Origin: Bradyrhizobium lablabi
GTDB taxonomy: Bacteria; Pseudomonadota; Alphaproteobacteria; Rhizobiales; Xanthobacteraceae
Direction of reading: 5' to 3'
Assembly (NCBI RefSeq): GCF_900141755.1
Contig: NZ_LT670844.1
Coordinates: forward strand, 1,240,001 to 1,304,000
DNA: 64,000 bases
Position numbers and translations under genes: made by a program. The notes under the pieces are model-generated. The model saw only the letters and a program-made list of their open reading frames with translations, searched no databases and was not told the origin of the DNA. Within the stretch, counting starts at the first letter, position 1, and each line of letters begins with the position of its first letter. Below are positions 25,899 through 34,266 of this stretch, piece by piece.

Positions 25899-27859
25899 AT
25901 CCCGACCCCTACCACCCTGCTGTTAGTGTTCTTCAGATTCCGGTACCGCGCCAACGCCCAGAGCGGAAAGAACTTCGGATATCCATGATAACGCAGATAA
26001 AATACCCGTGGGAAGCCTGTAGCCGTGTAGCGCTGCTCGTCCCACAGTCCTTTTTCGTTCTGTGTGGCTATTAGGTACTCCACGCCGCGCGCGACCGCCG
26101 GATGCCCAACCTCGCCCGCTGCCATCAGCCCAAGCAAGGCCCATGCCGTTTGCGAGGCGGTGGTGGGGGCACCCTCGAATCCCCGGTAGTCGAGCCGGTA
26201 GCTTTTGGCATCCTCGCCCCAGCCGCCGTCCGCGTTCTGGATCGACAACAGCCAGTCCACGGCCTTGCGGATTGCCGGATCCTGGTGCCCGACACCGGCG
26301 GCATTGAGCGCGCACAAAACCGACCAGGTGCCGTAGATGTAGTTGAGGCCCCAGCGGCCGTACCACGACCCTTCCTTGAGCTGGGTACGGCGCAAATAGG
26401 CGACGCCGTCCGCGACCGCCTTGCTGTTTTGCGCGGTTTCGCCGAGCTGGGCCAACATCGAGACGCAGCGCGCGGTGACGTCCTCGGTCGGTGGATCGAG
26501 CAGCGCGCCGTGGTCGGAGAACGGAATGTTGTTGAGATAATATTCGAGGTTGTTGACGTCGAAGGCGGCCCAGCCGCCGTCGCGGCTCTGCATGCCCTCG
26601 ATCCATTCGCGGCCGCGAGCGATCGCCGTATCGTATTCAGTGCTGGCGGTCGCGCGCCGCGTCCGGTCCATCGCCATCACCACGACGGCGGTGTCGTCGA
26701 GATCGGGATAATAATCGTTGTTGTATTGGAAGGCCCAGCCGCCGGGGCGAACCTCCGGCCGCTTGGCGGCCCAATCCCCCTTGAGGTCGAGCACCTGCTT
26801 CGGCGCCAGCCAATCGAGCCCCTGTTTGGCGGACGGCAATGCCAACTCGTTGCCGGCTTCGATCATGGCATGACAGGTCAGCGCGGTGTCCCACACCGGC
26901 GAGACGCAGGGCTGGCAATAGGCCTCATGCTCGCCGATCACCAGTAGCCGGTCGAGCGCATTTCGGGTAATGGCGCGGGGCGGATAATCGGCGCCCTTGC
27001 CGAGCGCCTCATACATCATCACGGCGTTGGCCATCGGCGGATAGATCGCGCCCAGGCCATCTTCGCCGTTCAGCCGTTCCTCGATGAAGGCAACCGCGCT
27101 CTCGATCGCGCGAGCCCGCAGCTTTTTGGGAAACAGCGGCTCGATCACCCGCAACACGCTGTCCAGGGCGCGGAACAGAAGAAACCAGCCCCAGCTTTGA
27201 TGCGGCGCTTTCGCCGTCATTCCGATCGAACGCGGCGGCTGCAGGAACAATTCGTCGATGTCGACCCCGCTGACATTCTTCGCCTTCGGCTTGAGCGCCG
27301 CCAGAACCAGCAGCGGCACGATCGTGGTCCGCGCCCAGTAGGAAATCTTGTTGAGATGAAACGGCGACCACATCGGCAGCAGCATGATCTCGACCGGCAG
27401 CACCGGTACGCTGCGCCACGTCGTTATCCCGAACATCGCCAGCATGAAGCGGGTGAAGACGTTGCTGTGGATGGCGCCGCCGCGCGCGTGGATCGCCTCG
27501 CGCGCCCGCGTCATGTGCGGCGCATCGGACGGATCGCCGATCATCTTCAGCGCGAAATAGGCCTTGACGCTGGCGCTCATGTCGAAATCGCCGTCGTGCA
27601 CCAATGGCCAGCCGCCATGGGCGCCCTGGACCCGGCGCAGATAGTTGGCGATCTTGGCCTCCAGCACGGCGTCGACCTCTTCGCCGAGGTAATGACGAAG
27701 CAGCACATATTCCGCCGGGATGGTGGAGTCGGCTTCCAGTTCGAATACCCAGTGTCCGTCCGGCTGCCGGTAGTCGAGCAGCCCGCGCGTCGCCTGTGCG
27801 ATGCCCGCCTCCAGCGCGCCACTGGCCTCAATTCCAACGCTGTTGATGCCGGAATGCAT
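25895..27859 (-). CDS. shc: Squalene-hopene cyclase (HpnF)
   Basis: This monotopic membrane enzyme folds squalene into the pentacyclic hopene and diplopterol. The catalytic acid motif DLDDT lies at residues 386-390 counted from the ATG at 27859. Several QW repeats are present, such as GHWVFELEADSTI, GSWYGRWGLNYIYGTW and GGWGEDAKSYR. The length of about 654 residues is normal. A TTG at 27883 would add 8 residues, but GGGAGG lies about 12 bases ahead of the ATG, which I prefer. It follows hpnE by 75 bases and overlaps the hpnG start. Confidence 0.95.
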   Translation of the reverse strand: MHSGINSVGIEASGALEAGIAQATRGLLDYRQPDGHWVFELEADSTIPAEYVLLRHYLGEEVDAVLEAKIANYLRRVQGAHGGWPLVHDGDFDMSASVKAYFALKMIGDPSDAPHMTRAREAIHARGGAIHSNVFTRFMLAMFGITTWRSVPVLPVEIMLLPMWSPFHLNKISYWARTTIVPLLVLAALKPKAKNVSGVDIDELFLQPPRSIGMTAKAPHQSWGWFLLFRALDSVLRVIEPLFPKKLRARAIESAVAFIEERLNGEDGLGAIYPPMANAVMMYEALGKGADYPPRAITRNALDRLLVIGEHEAYCQPCVSPVWDTALTCHAMIEAGNELALPSAKQGLDWLAPKQVLDLKGDWAAKRPEVRPGGWAFQYNNDYYPDLDDTAVVVMAMDRTRRATASTEYDTAIARGREWIEGMQSRDGGWAAFDVNNLEYYLNNIPFSDHGALLDPPTEDVTARCVSMLAQLGETAQNSKAVADGVAYLRRTQLKEGSWYGRWGLNYIYGTWSVLCALNAAGVGHQDPAIRKAVDWLLSIQNADGGWGEDAKSYRLDYRGFEGAPTTASQTAWALLGLMAAGEVGHPAVARGVEYLIATQNEKGLWDEQRYTATGFPRVFYLRYHGYPKFFPLWALARYRNLKNTNSRVVGVGM

Positions 27860-27934
27860 TTCGCTCGCGATCCTCCCGTTCAACCCTGCCCGGTTAACCC
27901 TGCCCGTTCATATCGAAACCGCCTGTGATCTCGA

Positions 27935-29188
27935 TCACGCCCGGCGCATTGCCAGCACCAGGTCGGCGGCGCGGTTTCCCGACCGCACCGACCCTTCGAT
28001 GGTCGCCGGCAACCCCGTATCAGTCCAGTCGCCCGCGAGAAACAGGTTTTTCCAGTTGGTTAACGGGCCCGGCCGCAGCGCGTTCTGCTCAGGCGTCGCC
28101 TCGAAGGTGGCGCGGCGCTCGCGCACGATCTGCCAGGGCGGCAATTCGCCCGCAACGCCTGCGGCCTTGCAGATGTCCCGCCAGATCGCCTGCGCGAGTT
28201 CTTCGCGCGGCATATCCACCAGCCGGTCGCCATTGCTGATGGTGATCGACAGCCGCTGCGGGAAGGCGAACAGCCACTCGACCAGCCCGCCCACCACGCC
28301 CATGATCGGCGGCAGGTCGCGGGGCGGATCGAAGCGAAAATGCGCGTTCACGATCGCCCGGAATTTCGATGGCGTCTTGAGCCCCGGCAGCAGTGCTGCG
28401 GCCGGGCGCGGCGGCACCGCCATTATCACGGCGTCGTCGAGCCCGACCAGGACGGTGTCGCTGCCGAATTTCAATTCACCGACTTGACCCGCGGACATCG
28501 CGAATTCGCGCAACTCATGTCCGAACTGGACGCTGGCGCCTTTCGCCTGCAACAGCTTGATGGCGGGCTCGACCAGCACCGCGCTCAGACCCTCGCGCGC
28601 GATCAGCGGCCGGCAGGCCTGGCCGCCCGCCAATAGCGTTTCGCGCACCACGGCGCCCGCAAGGCCGGCCGACCCCTCGGGCGGATCGACGTTGAGCGCC
28701 GCCAATAGCAGCGGCTGCACCAGCCGCTCATACAGCGTTCCCTTGCAGGGGATGGCATCGCCGACCAGTTTGCTCTTCGCCGCCCAGATCAGCGGCATCA
28801 ATGCGAGATAATCGAGCAAGCCCGTATCAGGCACCCGGCGGGCCTCATCGAATATCCACAGCGGCAGCCTGCCGTCACCGAGGTCGAGTTGCCAGCGCTG
28901 ACCGGTCGAGAGATCGACGAACGGGAATTGCGCGCGCGGCGGCCCGACCAGCCCCGCCTCGGAGCCGATCGCGCGCGCATAGGCCACGGCGTGACGGTTG
29001 CCGGAAAGCAGCAGATGATTGCCATTGTCGATCATCAGGTTGGTCGCCGCGTCGAAATACGAGCGGCAGCGGCCGCCGGCCTGCTGGGTTGCTTCATGGA
29101 CATGGACTTTGAAATTCTCGTTCGCCAGCCGAACGGCTGCCGAGAGGCCCGAGATTCCAGCGCCGATGATGTGGACGGTGTTTGGCAT
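27935..29188 (-). CDS. hpnE: HpnE, FAD-dependent hydroxysqualene dehydroxylase
   Basis: HpnE reduces hydroxysqualene to squalene. From the ATG at 29188 it has 417 residues and begins with the FAD-binding Rossmann motif VHIIGAGISGLSAAVRLA followed by the HEATQQAGGRCRS stretch of the amine-oxidase/desaturase family. The C-terminal FAD contact is LFLAGDWTDTGLPATIEGSVRSGNRAA. The start overlaps the hpnD stop by one base (TGATG), so the upstream open frame is not used. It is the third gene of the squalene cassette. Confidence 0.93.
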   Translation of the reverse strand: MPNTVHIIGAGISGLSAAVRLANENFKVHVHEATQQAGGRCRSYFDAATNLMIDNGNHLLLSGNRHAVAYARAIGSEAGLVGPPRAQFPFVDLSTGQRWQLDLGDGRLPLWIFDEARRVPDTGLLDYLALMPLIWAAKSKLVGDAIPCKGTLYERLVQPLLLAALNVDPPEGSAGLAGAVVRETLLAGGQACRPLIAREGLSAVLVEPAIKLLQAKGASVQFGHELREFAMSAGQVGELKFGSDTVLVGLDDAVIMAVPPRPAAALLPGLKTPSKFRAIVNAHFRFDPPRDLPPIMGVVGGLVEWLFAFPQRLSITISNGDRLVDMPREELAQAIWRDICKAAGVAGELPPWQIVRERRATFEATPEQNALRPGPLTNWKNLFLAGDWTDTGLPATIEGSVRSGNRAADLVLAMRRA

Positions 29189-30027
29189 CAGATGAAGGCG
29201 TAGCGAAGAACGATGGCGAGGCGCGCGATCTTGTTGAGGCGAACCGGCCGGCGCGGCGCGGCAAACCCTCTCTCGACCAGCAACTGAAGTATCGCGCGAT
29301 AATATTTCGACATGATTCGCGGCGCGCGCACCACGCGCCGCGAATTGCGGCCCATGACCTCGTCGGCCTTTTGAAAATGCATCCGCGCCCGTTCGACCAG
29401 CGGCGCGCATACCTTCGGCAAGCCCGGGTCGGCGACGACCTTGGGCGGATCGAACTTGGTGATGCCCGCGTGCAATAGCCCCTCGAGCGGCAAATACAGC
29501 CGGCCGATTGCGGCGTCTTCATCGATATCGCGCAGGATATTGGTCAATTGCAGGGCGCGGCCCAGATGATGCGCGAGCAGGATGCCGTCGTCCTGCGGCA
29601 GGCCAAACACCCGCACCGACAATCGTCCGACCGCGCTCGCCACGCGATCGCAATAAAGATCCAGCGTTGCGAGGTCCGGGGCGCGAATGTCCTGCGGCAC
29701 ATCCATCTCCATGCCATCGATGATGGCCAGGAAATCTTCGCGCTTTAAGTCAAACCGCCGGACCGAGGCGACGTAGTCGGCGAGCCGCGGCGGCGGATCG
29801 CCGCGATACAGCGCGTCGATATCGTCGCGCCATTGTTGAAGCGCGGCGAGCCGCTCGGGCCGCGGACCATCGGAATCGGCGATGTCGTCGACCTGCCGGC
29901 AAAAACTGTAGATCTGGAACATCGCCTCGCGCTGTTCGCGCGGCAGGATGCGCATCGCGGCGTAGAACGAACTGCCGGACGCGGATGTCCCGTAACTGGG
30001 ATTGGCTGCCGCCGCCTCAAGCGTCAT
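29188..30027 (-). CDS. hpnD: HpnD, presqualene diphosphate synthase
   Basis: HpnD condenses two farnesyl diphosphates into presqualene diphosphate. The 279-residue, all-helical protein shows both aspartate-rich substrate motifs of trans-isoprenyl diphosphate synthases: CRQVDDIADSD near residue 43-53 and QLTNILRDIDEDAAIGRLYLP near 159-180. Its start overlaps the hpnC stop by 4 bp (ATGA) and its stop overlaps the hpnE start, so the cassette is tightly coupled. Confidence 0.95.
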   Translation of the reverse strand: MTLEAAAANPSYGTSASGSSFYAAMRILPREQREAMFQIYSFCRQVDDIADSDGPRPERLAALQQWRDDIDALYRGDPPPRLADYVASVRRFDLKREDFLAIIDGMEMDVPQDIRAPDLATLDLYCDRVASAVGRLSVRVFGLPQDDGILLAHHLGRALQLTNILRDIDEDAAIGRLYLPLEGLLHAGITKFDPPKVVADPGLPKVCAPLVERARMHFQKADEVMGRNSRRVVRAPRIMSKYYRAILQLLVERGFAAPRRPVRLNKIARLAIVLRYAFI

Positions 30028-30902
30028 GCGCCGGCCGCCGGTTTGGACACGGGTCGCCGTCCGATCGCGCGGCGGGTGATCTCGCTCGCTACGCCACTGA
30101 GACTATGCGCGAGCAGTTCGATCGGGCCGAGATGCACTCTCTCGCTTAAGGGATCGCGCACTTTCAAGAGCCGAACGATCTTGTCGGCAAAGGCCTGGAT
30201 CACCGAGATCTCGAGCCCGAGCCGGAAATCCTTCACTTCGGTGCTGAGCGATTTGCTTTCACCGAGCAGCGCCTCGGTTCGCACCGCGAGCGAATGCAGG
30301 CATTGCAACAGCGCCGGCGATGCCCTGCCCTCGCCGAGCGCTTCCACGGCGGCGCCGCCGGCCGCGAGCGCATCGCGCGGCAGATAGACGCGATTGAGGT
30401 CTCGAAAATCCTTGCCGCAATCCTGCAGATGATTGTTGATCTGCAGGCCGGCGCACAATGCATCCGATGCCGCCCAGGTCGAGGTGCTCTCGCCATGGAC
30501 GTCGAGCATGAAGCGACCGACCGGCATCGCCGAATAGCGGCAATAGTGAATCACTTCATCCCAGTTCTCGTAGCGAAGTTTTGTCACATCCATCCGGAAC
30601 GCAACGAGGACATCGAGCGCATGGCGCGGCGGCATCGAACGTTCCGAGAGCGCACGCCGCAGATTGACGGCCTCTTGCTGGCTGTCGCCGTTGCCCAGCA
30701 GTTCCGCTGCAAGCAGGTCGAGATAGCGGAGCTTGTCTTCTCCGCTCAGCGTCGCATGGTCGGCGATATCGTCGGCGGTCCGGACGAAATTATAGAACGC
30801 GAGAATCAGCGCCCGGTGGCGCGGATGAATGATCCACGACGCGACCGGAAAGTTCTCGTCGCGGTGAGTCTTGCCGGATCGCAATTCGCTCGCGCTGGTC
30901 AT
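30024..30902 (-). CDS. hpnC: HpnC, hydroxysqualene synthase
   Basis: HpnC converts presqualene diphosphate to hydroxysqualene. The 292-residue protein shares the squalene/phytoene synthase fold: FYNFVRTADDIADH near residues 36-50 is the first aspartate motif. The second region reads LQINNHLQDCGKDFRDLNRVYLP, with the degenerate DCGKD that separates HpnC from HpnD. It is the first gene of the minus-strand hopanoid operon, so the operon promoter should lie in the 100 bases to its right, directly where phage DNA begins. Confidence 0.93.
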   Translation of the reverse strand: MTSASELRSGKTHRDENFPVASWIIHPRHRALILAFYNFVRTADDIADHATLSGEDKLRYLDLLAAELLGNGDSQQEAVNLRRALSERSMPPRHALDVLVAFRMDVTKLRYENWDEVIHYCRYSAMPVGRFMLDVHGESTSTWAASDALCAGLQINNHLQDCGKDFRDLNRVYLPRDALAAGGAAVEALGEGRASPALLQCLHSLAVRTEALLGESKSLSTEVKDFRLGLEISVIQAFADKIVRLLKVRDPLSERVHLGPIELLAHSLSGVASEITRRAIGRRPVSKPAAGA

Positions 30903-31002
30903 TTAACAACTGGCTGCATTCGCTGAAAATCGTGACGTCGCATGTTCCGGGTAATACCCGCGCATGCGAAGGGATCGCAGACCCCATATAGGGGAATACG
31001 AG

Positions 31003-31359
31003 ATGAAACAGAAGAACGAAAAACCTCAACAATTCAATGAATTTGAACAAGCCGCCTCGTCAGTTCGGGACGGTTCGGACGTGAACGGGGCGCGAACAGG
31101 CTCGAAAAGTGACGCAGGATTGACACAGCCCTGTTCGCTGAAAGTTCTGGCCAGCCACCTCGCCCGCTTGCGCCCCGGCCATCCTGCCGGCCCGCACATT
31201 TCGAACCTGATCAACCAACTCGGCAACTATGAACGCAACCCGGTTTTGCTTCGACCGATGATCCTGATGTCGATGCAGCGAATCGAAGAGGCGCGACCGG
31301 GCCCGATGAATGCAGAACACCACTCACCCAACGGAGATCAAAATGATGCCGACGCCTAA
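31003..31359 (+). CDS. Phage accessory protein of unknown function (118 residues)
   Basis: First plus-strand gene of the phage arm. It begins MKQKNEKPQQFNEFEQAASSV, polar and glutamine-rich, then a more ordered part, LKVLASHLARLRPGHPAGPHISNLINQLGNYE, ending in an acidic tail. No signal or membrane segment. A GGGGA lies about 8 bases before the ATG. It overlaps the next gene by 17 bases in another frame. I do not recognise the family. Confidence 0.5.
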   Translation: MKQKNEKPQQFNEFEQAASSVRDGSDVNGARTGSKSDAGLTQPCSLKVLASHLARLRPGHPAGPHISNLINQLGNYERNPVLLRPMILMSMQRIEEARPGPMNAEHHSPNGDQNDADA

Positions 31360-31570
31360 CCTGCGATCAGAAGCATTCCTGACGGCCACAGAAAAGGCCG
31401 TCGATAACGCGAGGGCCAAGGCCGAGATCGCAATCGAGAAAATATTGCTGGGCCTTGAACATGATACGCTACTTCGCATTGATCAGGTCCAAGTCGATAC
31501 TAGGAACTTTGCTAATTGTAACGTCGAGATTTTCTTTGTCGAAAAGCCGCCGCCCAGCAATCAGAGCTAA
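31343..31570 (+). CDS. Small phage protein (75 residues)
   Basis: Starts at the ATG at 31343 with GGAG six bases ahead. The sequence has a helical region rich in alanine and lysine (ATEKAVDNARAKAEIAIEKILLGLE) followed by a strand-rich end (DQVQVDTRNFANCNVEIFFVE). It resembles small phage proteins of unknown role. The start lies inside the 3' end of the preceding gene. Confidence 0.5.
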   Translation: MMPTPNLRSEAFLTATEKAVDNARAKAEIAIEKILLGLEHDTLLRIDQVQVDTRNFANCNVEIFFVEKPPPSNQS

Positions 31571-31601
31571 CCGCCCCAAAGAGGAACGAGGATAGACGAT
31601 A

Positions 31602-32273
31602 ATGAGCGATAGTAAAACCCGAGATTGGCTTGAGGCTCATCGGGACTACGCGCACGAGGATCGGTGCCTGATCTGGCCTTTCACTCGCGATAGACGCGAC
31701 GGGCGCGGCCGCACAAGCTTGGACGGGGAACGCCGGGCGCACCCTATCATGTGCAAGATGGTCAACGGTCCACCACCGGCCGATAAGCCCCAGGCGGCCC
31801 ATAGCTGCGGCAACGGGCACCTAGGATGCGTTAATCCTCGCCACCTATCTTGGGCCAACAATTCCGAGAACCAGCATCAGCGGTACGCCCATGGGCGCGC
31901 CAATTCACACACGCAAGGAAGCCGCTCTCAATTCACCCCGGAGCAGATCGAAACCATCCGGTCACAATGGGGCGAGTTCACCCAAGAGAGGCTTGCGGAG
32001 ATGTACGGCGTTTCGATATCCACAATTCAATATTATTTGAATGATCGCGAGAAACGAGGCCATGACGGAGTAAAGCATTGGTCGTCTGACGATGATGACC
32101 AGCTTAGGCAGGGCGTTGCCGAGGGCCTTAGTCTCAATCAGCTCGCCGCCTTAGTTGGAAGGTCGCGCAAGGCCACAGAACATCGCGTCTACCGAATTGG
32201 ACTTACATCTGGACAGCGGCCGACTCCGAAAAAAGAACGCGGCCTATCCGAGGAAGCGGGAGGGCGGACGTGA
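31602..32273 (+). CDS. HNH-type nuclease with C-terminal HTH (paralogue 1)
   Basis: The 223-residue protein has an HNH-nuclease-like core in residues 17-95: CLIWPF, then a variable loop, MVNGPPP, and AAHSCGNGHLGCVNPRHLSWANNSEN. The histidine, the two cysteines and the Asn-Pro-x-His-Leu match the zinc-stabilised HNH/NUMOD-linked endonucleases of phages. After it come two helix-turn-helix-like segments (RLAEMYGVSISTIQYYLN near 133, and LSNQLAALVGRSRKATEHRVYRIGL-like near 183), which would bind DNA. It shares its core with the gene at 32746. It is probably a free-standing homing-type nuclease. Confidence 0.75.
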   Translation: MSDSKTRDWLEAHRDYAHEDRCLIWPFTRDRRDGRGRTSLDGERRAHPIMCKMVNGPPPADKPQAAHSCGNGHLGCVNPRHLSWANNSENQHQRYAHGRANSHTQGSRSQFTPEQIETIRSQWGEFTQERLAEMYGVSISTIQYYLNDREKRGHDGVKHWSSDDDDQLRQGVAEGLSLNQLAALVGRSRKATEHRVYRIGLTSGQRPTPKKERGLSEEAGGRT

Positions 32274-32449
32274 GCGAGACCCTAGCCGAACTTGTCAAGG
32301 AAACCCTTGTGGAAAAGAACCGCCGGCTAAGGCAAGCGAAGTGCCGCCATGAGGAAGTCTATTCTTCGACGGTCGCGGGACCAACCGGGACATTTACAAA
32401 TTCGCTTTGCCTCGACTGCGGGAAGTCTTGGCATACAGGTGATCAGTAG
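32270..32449 (+). CDS. Small zinc-ribbon-like phage peptide (59 residues)
   Basis: A GTG start overlaps the stop of the preceding HNH gene by 4 bp (GTGA) and has GGGAGGG about 6 bases ahead. The protein begins MSETLAELVKETLVEKNRRL. Its C-terminal half holds a Cys-x-His (KCRHEE) and, 23 residues on, CLDCGKSW, so four potential zinc ligands are present. Such small zinc ribbons are frequent in phage early regions; the function is unknown. Confidence 0.6.
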   Translation: MSETLAELVKETLVEKNRRLRQAKCRHEEVYSSTVAGPTGTFTNSLCLDCGKSWHTGDQ

Positions 32450-32511
32450 ACCTCACCTATAGCAACGATGCTGACCTAACAATTGTCGAATGGGGAGCGC
32501 GGGGCCGCGAC

Positions 32512-32724
32512 ATGATTGAGCGAAAGCGTCTAAGGCAGATGGGCGTCCCCGAGGACATGACCGCCGACGATGTGAAGGCGCTATTCAGCCTGCCGGACGA
32601 TGACAGGATGCACCAGCAATGCCCCGTAGGGGCTGGATGGAGCCTTTGGAATCCCTGTCCGGTTTGCGGGGCCCTTGGGCCGTGGTTTGAAAATGGTGAG
32701 TGTGTCGATGGTGAGCGCACCTGA
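32512..32724 (+). CDS. Small phage protein with a CPVCG zinc motif (70 residues)
   Basis: The protein begins MIERKRLRQMGVPEDMTADD and contains two cysteine sites, QQCPVGAGW and NPCPVCGALGPWF, that could hold zinc. It ends in GECVDGERT. Ribosome-binding sequence is a GGGG run about 9 bases ahead. Similar short proteins occur in phage accessory regions; the role is not known. Confidence 0.5.
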   Translation: MIERKRLRQMGVPEDMTADDVKALFSLPDDDRMHQQCPVGAGWSLWNPCPVCGALGPWFENGECVDGERT

Positions 32725-32745
32725 CCGAGGATCATTGACCCCAAC

Positions 32746-33354
32746 ATGCAGACAACAGACCCCCGAATACCTACTGGCTATAATTGGCTCATGCAGCAGG
32801 TTGAGCATAGCGGCGACGAATGTTTAATTTGGCCGTTCGCTTGTTGCACGCCAGGATATGGCCTTTTCCAGTACCAGAAGAAACGGCACTTGGCGCATCG
32901 CTTCATGTGCGAATACAAGAACGGACCCCCGCCAGAGGGGCATCTTGCCGCCCATTCTTGCGGGAACCGACGTTGCGTCAATCCAAATCATCTCTCTTGG
33001 AAAACTCACGCCGGCAATCAGTTGGATCGCCGCACACAAGGAACGGCCAGCAGGCGTCAAGCAAAACTTACACTCGTGCAGGCCAGACAAATTAGGGCGC
33101 TCAAAGGCATGGAGACGGCACCAGAAACCGCAGCAAAATACAGCATTACGGAATCCAACGTGCGCCTGATCCAGGACGGCAAGACTTGGAAGGAAGAGCG
33201 CAAAATTCCAATGGCCCTTACGAGGGAGCAGGTTTTGGAGATCCGACGGATTGGCTACACCAAATCCTTGCGGGAAATATCCGACCTGCTCGGGGTCGGC
33301 ACGGGCGCCGTTGATAGCGTCCGGAACGGCCGATGCCACAAGGCTGTGGTATAG
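32746..33354 (+). CDS. HNH-type nuclease with C-terminal HTH (paralogue 2)
   Basis: The 202-residue protein is related to the gene at 31602: ECLIWPFACC, HRFMCEYKNGPPPEG, AAHSCGNRRCVNPNHLSWKTHAGNQ. The core carries the histidine and cysteines of zinc-stabilised HNH endonucleases. Residues 105-145 (LVQARQIRALKGMETAPETAAKYSITESNVRLIQDGKTW) resemble the NUMOD/HTH DNA-reading module, and a second HTH (LREISDLLGVGTGAVDSVRNGR) ends the protein. Two nucleases with a common core and different DNA-binding tails 500 bases apart suggest duplication followed by specificity change. Confidence 0.75.
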   Translation: MQTTDPRIPTGYNWLMQQVEHSGDECLIWPFACCTPGYGLFQYQKKRHLAHRFMCEYKNGPPPEGHLAAHSCGNRRCVNPNHLSWKTHAGNQLDRRTQGTASRRQAKLTLVQARQIRALKGMETAPETAAKYSITESNVRLIQDGKTWKEERKIPMALTREQVLEIRRIGYTKSLREISDLLGVGTGAVDSVRNGRCHKAVV

Positions 33355-33384
33355 GGATGGGTCACCAGAGGTGAGCAGAGACCA

Positions 33385-33894
33385 ATGGTCTACTTCCGCA
33401 GCATAGTCAGAAGTCGAGCAAAGAAGCGCCCGAAAGTGACAGACGCCGAACAACAGTTATTCGCGACTGGAGCGACCGAGATCGCCCCCAAGTCGCCTAG
33501 GCAGTCCTGCACATATTGCAGCCGAGAAATGATCCGGCGCCGGGCAGCATTCGGCCGACATCACATCGGCCTCGCCAAGACGAAGGATCACGTTTTCCCT
33601 CAGTCGCGAGGGGGCCGCAAGACAGTCCCATCGTGCTATGCGTGTAATCACGCAAAAAGTGACATGCCGCCAGAGATTTGGGAATTGTTTATGGCGGACA
33701 ACCCGTCATGGTGGCTGCTGGAGAAGAAGGATCTGAGGAGGGCGCGCAAGAAAGCCATCCTGGCAACCGCTGAATTTAAGCGGGTGGCATCAACTATCCC
33801 GCCGCCACTGACGGAGGACTACAGTGCAATGAGAGAGCATTGGGTTTTTGTCGTGCGCTGCATGCGGCAGTCCGCCGCCATGCCCCAGTCCTAA
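33385..33894 (+). CDS. HNH endonuclease (HNH_5-like, CxxC zinc type)
   Basis: The 169-residue protein has CTYCSREM near residue 31, then TKDHVFPQSRGGRKT near 64 (the DH of the active site), and CYACNHAKSDMPPEIW near 80, a classic two-CxxC HNH nuclease. It differs from the other two HNH proteins in the arm. In many phages an HNH protein next to terminase aids packaging, but this one lies far from the expected terminase position, so a homing or accessory nuclease is more likely. Confidence 0.8.
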   Translation: MVYFRSIVRSRAKKRPKVTDAEQQLFATGATEIAPKSPRQSCTYCSREMIRRRAAFGRHHIGLAKTKDHVFPQSRGGRKTVPSCYACNHAKSDMPPEIWELFMADNPSWWLLEKKDLRRARKKAILATAEFKRVASTIPPPLTEDYSAMREHWVFVVRCMRQSAAMPQS

Positions 33895-33911
33895 GCGAAC
33901 ACGGAGGCACC

Positions 33912-34097
33912 ATGGATTATCTAGTATTTGAAGGCGAATGCCGGACGATCATAGGGGGTGCGGAGGCTTGCTGGCGCAAGAACGATCCGTCGTATTCGTG
34001 GCACGTTCTAGACTGGCTTTGCTACCGGCAGCGCCTAAAGTATCCGCTAGTACGGAGCTGCGATCAGATCATAGATATGTCTGGCACCGTGCCATAA
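33912..34097 (+). CDS. Small phage protein (61 residues)
   Basis: Starts MDYLVFEGECRTIIGGAEACWRK with GGAGG five bases ahead of the ATG, 18 bases after the HNH gene. It is soluble and aromatic-rich (SYSWHVLDWLCYRQRLKYP). Last gene of the plus-strand arm; the late operon arrives from the right and ends 29 bases beyond it. Function unknown. Confidence 0.5.
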   Translation: MDYLVFEGECRTIIGGAEACWRKNDPSYSWHVLDWLCYRQRLKYPLVRSCDQIIDMSGTVP

Positions 34098-34125
34098 CCA
34101 GTGTTGGGCAAGATGTGCGCAATCC

Positions 34126-34266
34126 CTAATCTGCCAATAGCCAAAGACCGACGTTAGAAAAGGCATAGCCCGCATAGACGATGGCCTGCGGACTTTTTCT
34201 CATTGCCATTTCAAACGCGATATAGGCGTAGATCAGGCCAACGAGGATAATGAGGGGGCGGGACAT
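34126..34266 (-). CDS. Small two-helix membrane protein at the end of the late operon (46 residues)
   Basis: An ATG at 34266 overlaps the stop of the SprT-like gene by one base (TGATG). The 46-residue product begins MSRPLIILVGLIYAYIAFEMA, one membrane helix, and ends AIVYAGYAFSNVGLWLLAD, a second. Short basic sequence (MRKSPQ) separates them. I recall similar tiny proteins in phage late regions. A membrane role in lysis or exclusion is possible but not shown. Confidence 0.6.
   Translation of the reverse strand: MSRPLIILVGLIYAYIAFEMAMRKSPQAIVYAGYAFSNVGLWLLAD

Noticed and set aside
30903..31003. Search for a tRNA or direct repeat as phage attachment site
   Set aside because: No tRNA structure and no repeat found in the window; the other end of the phage lies outside.
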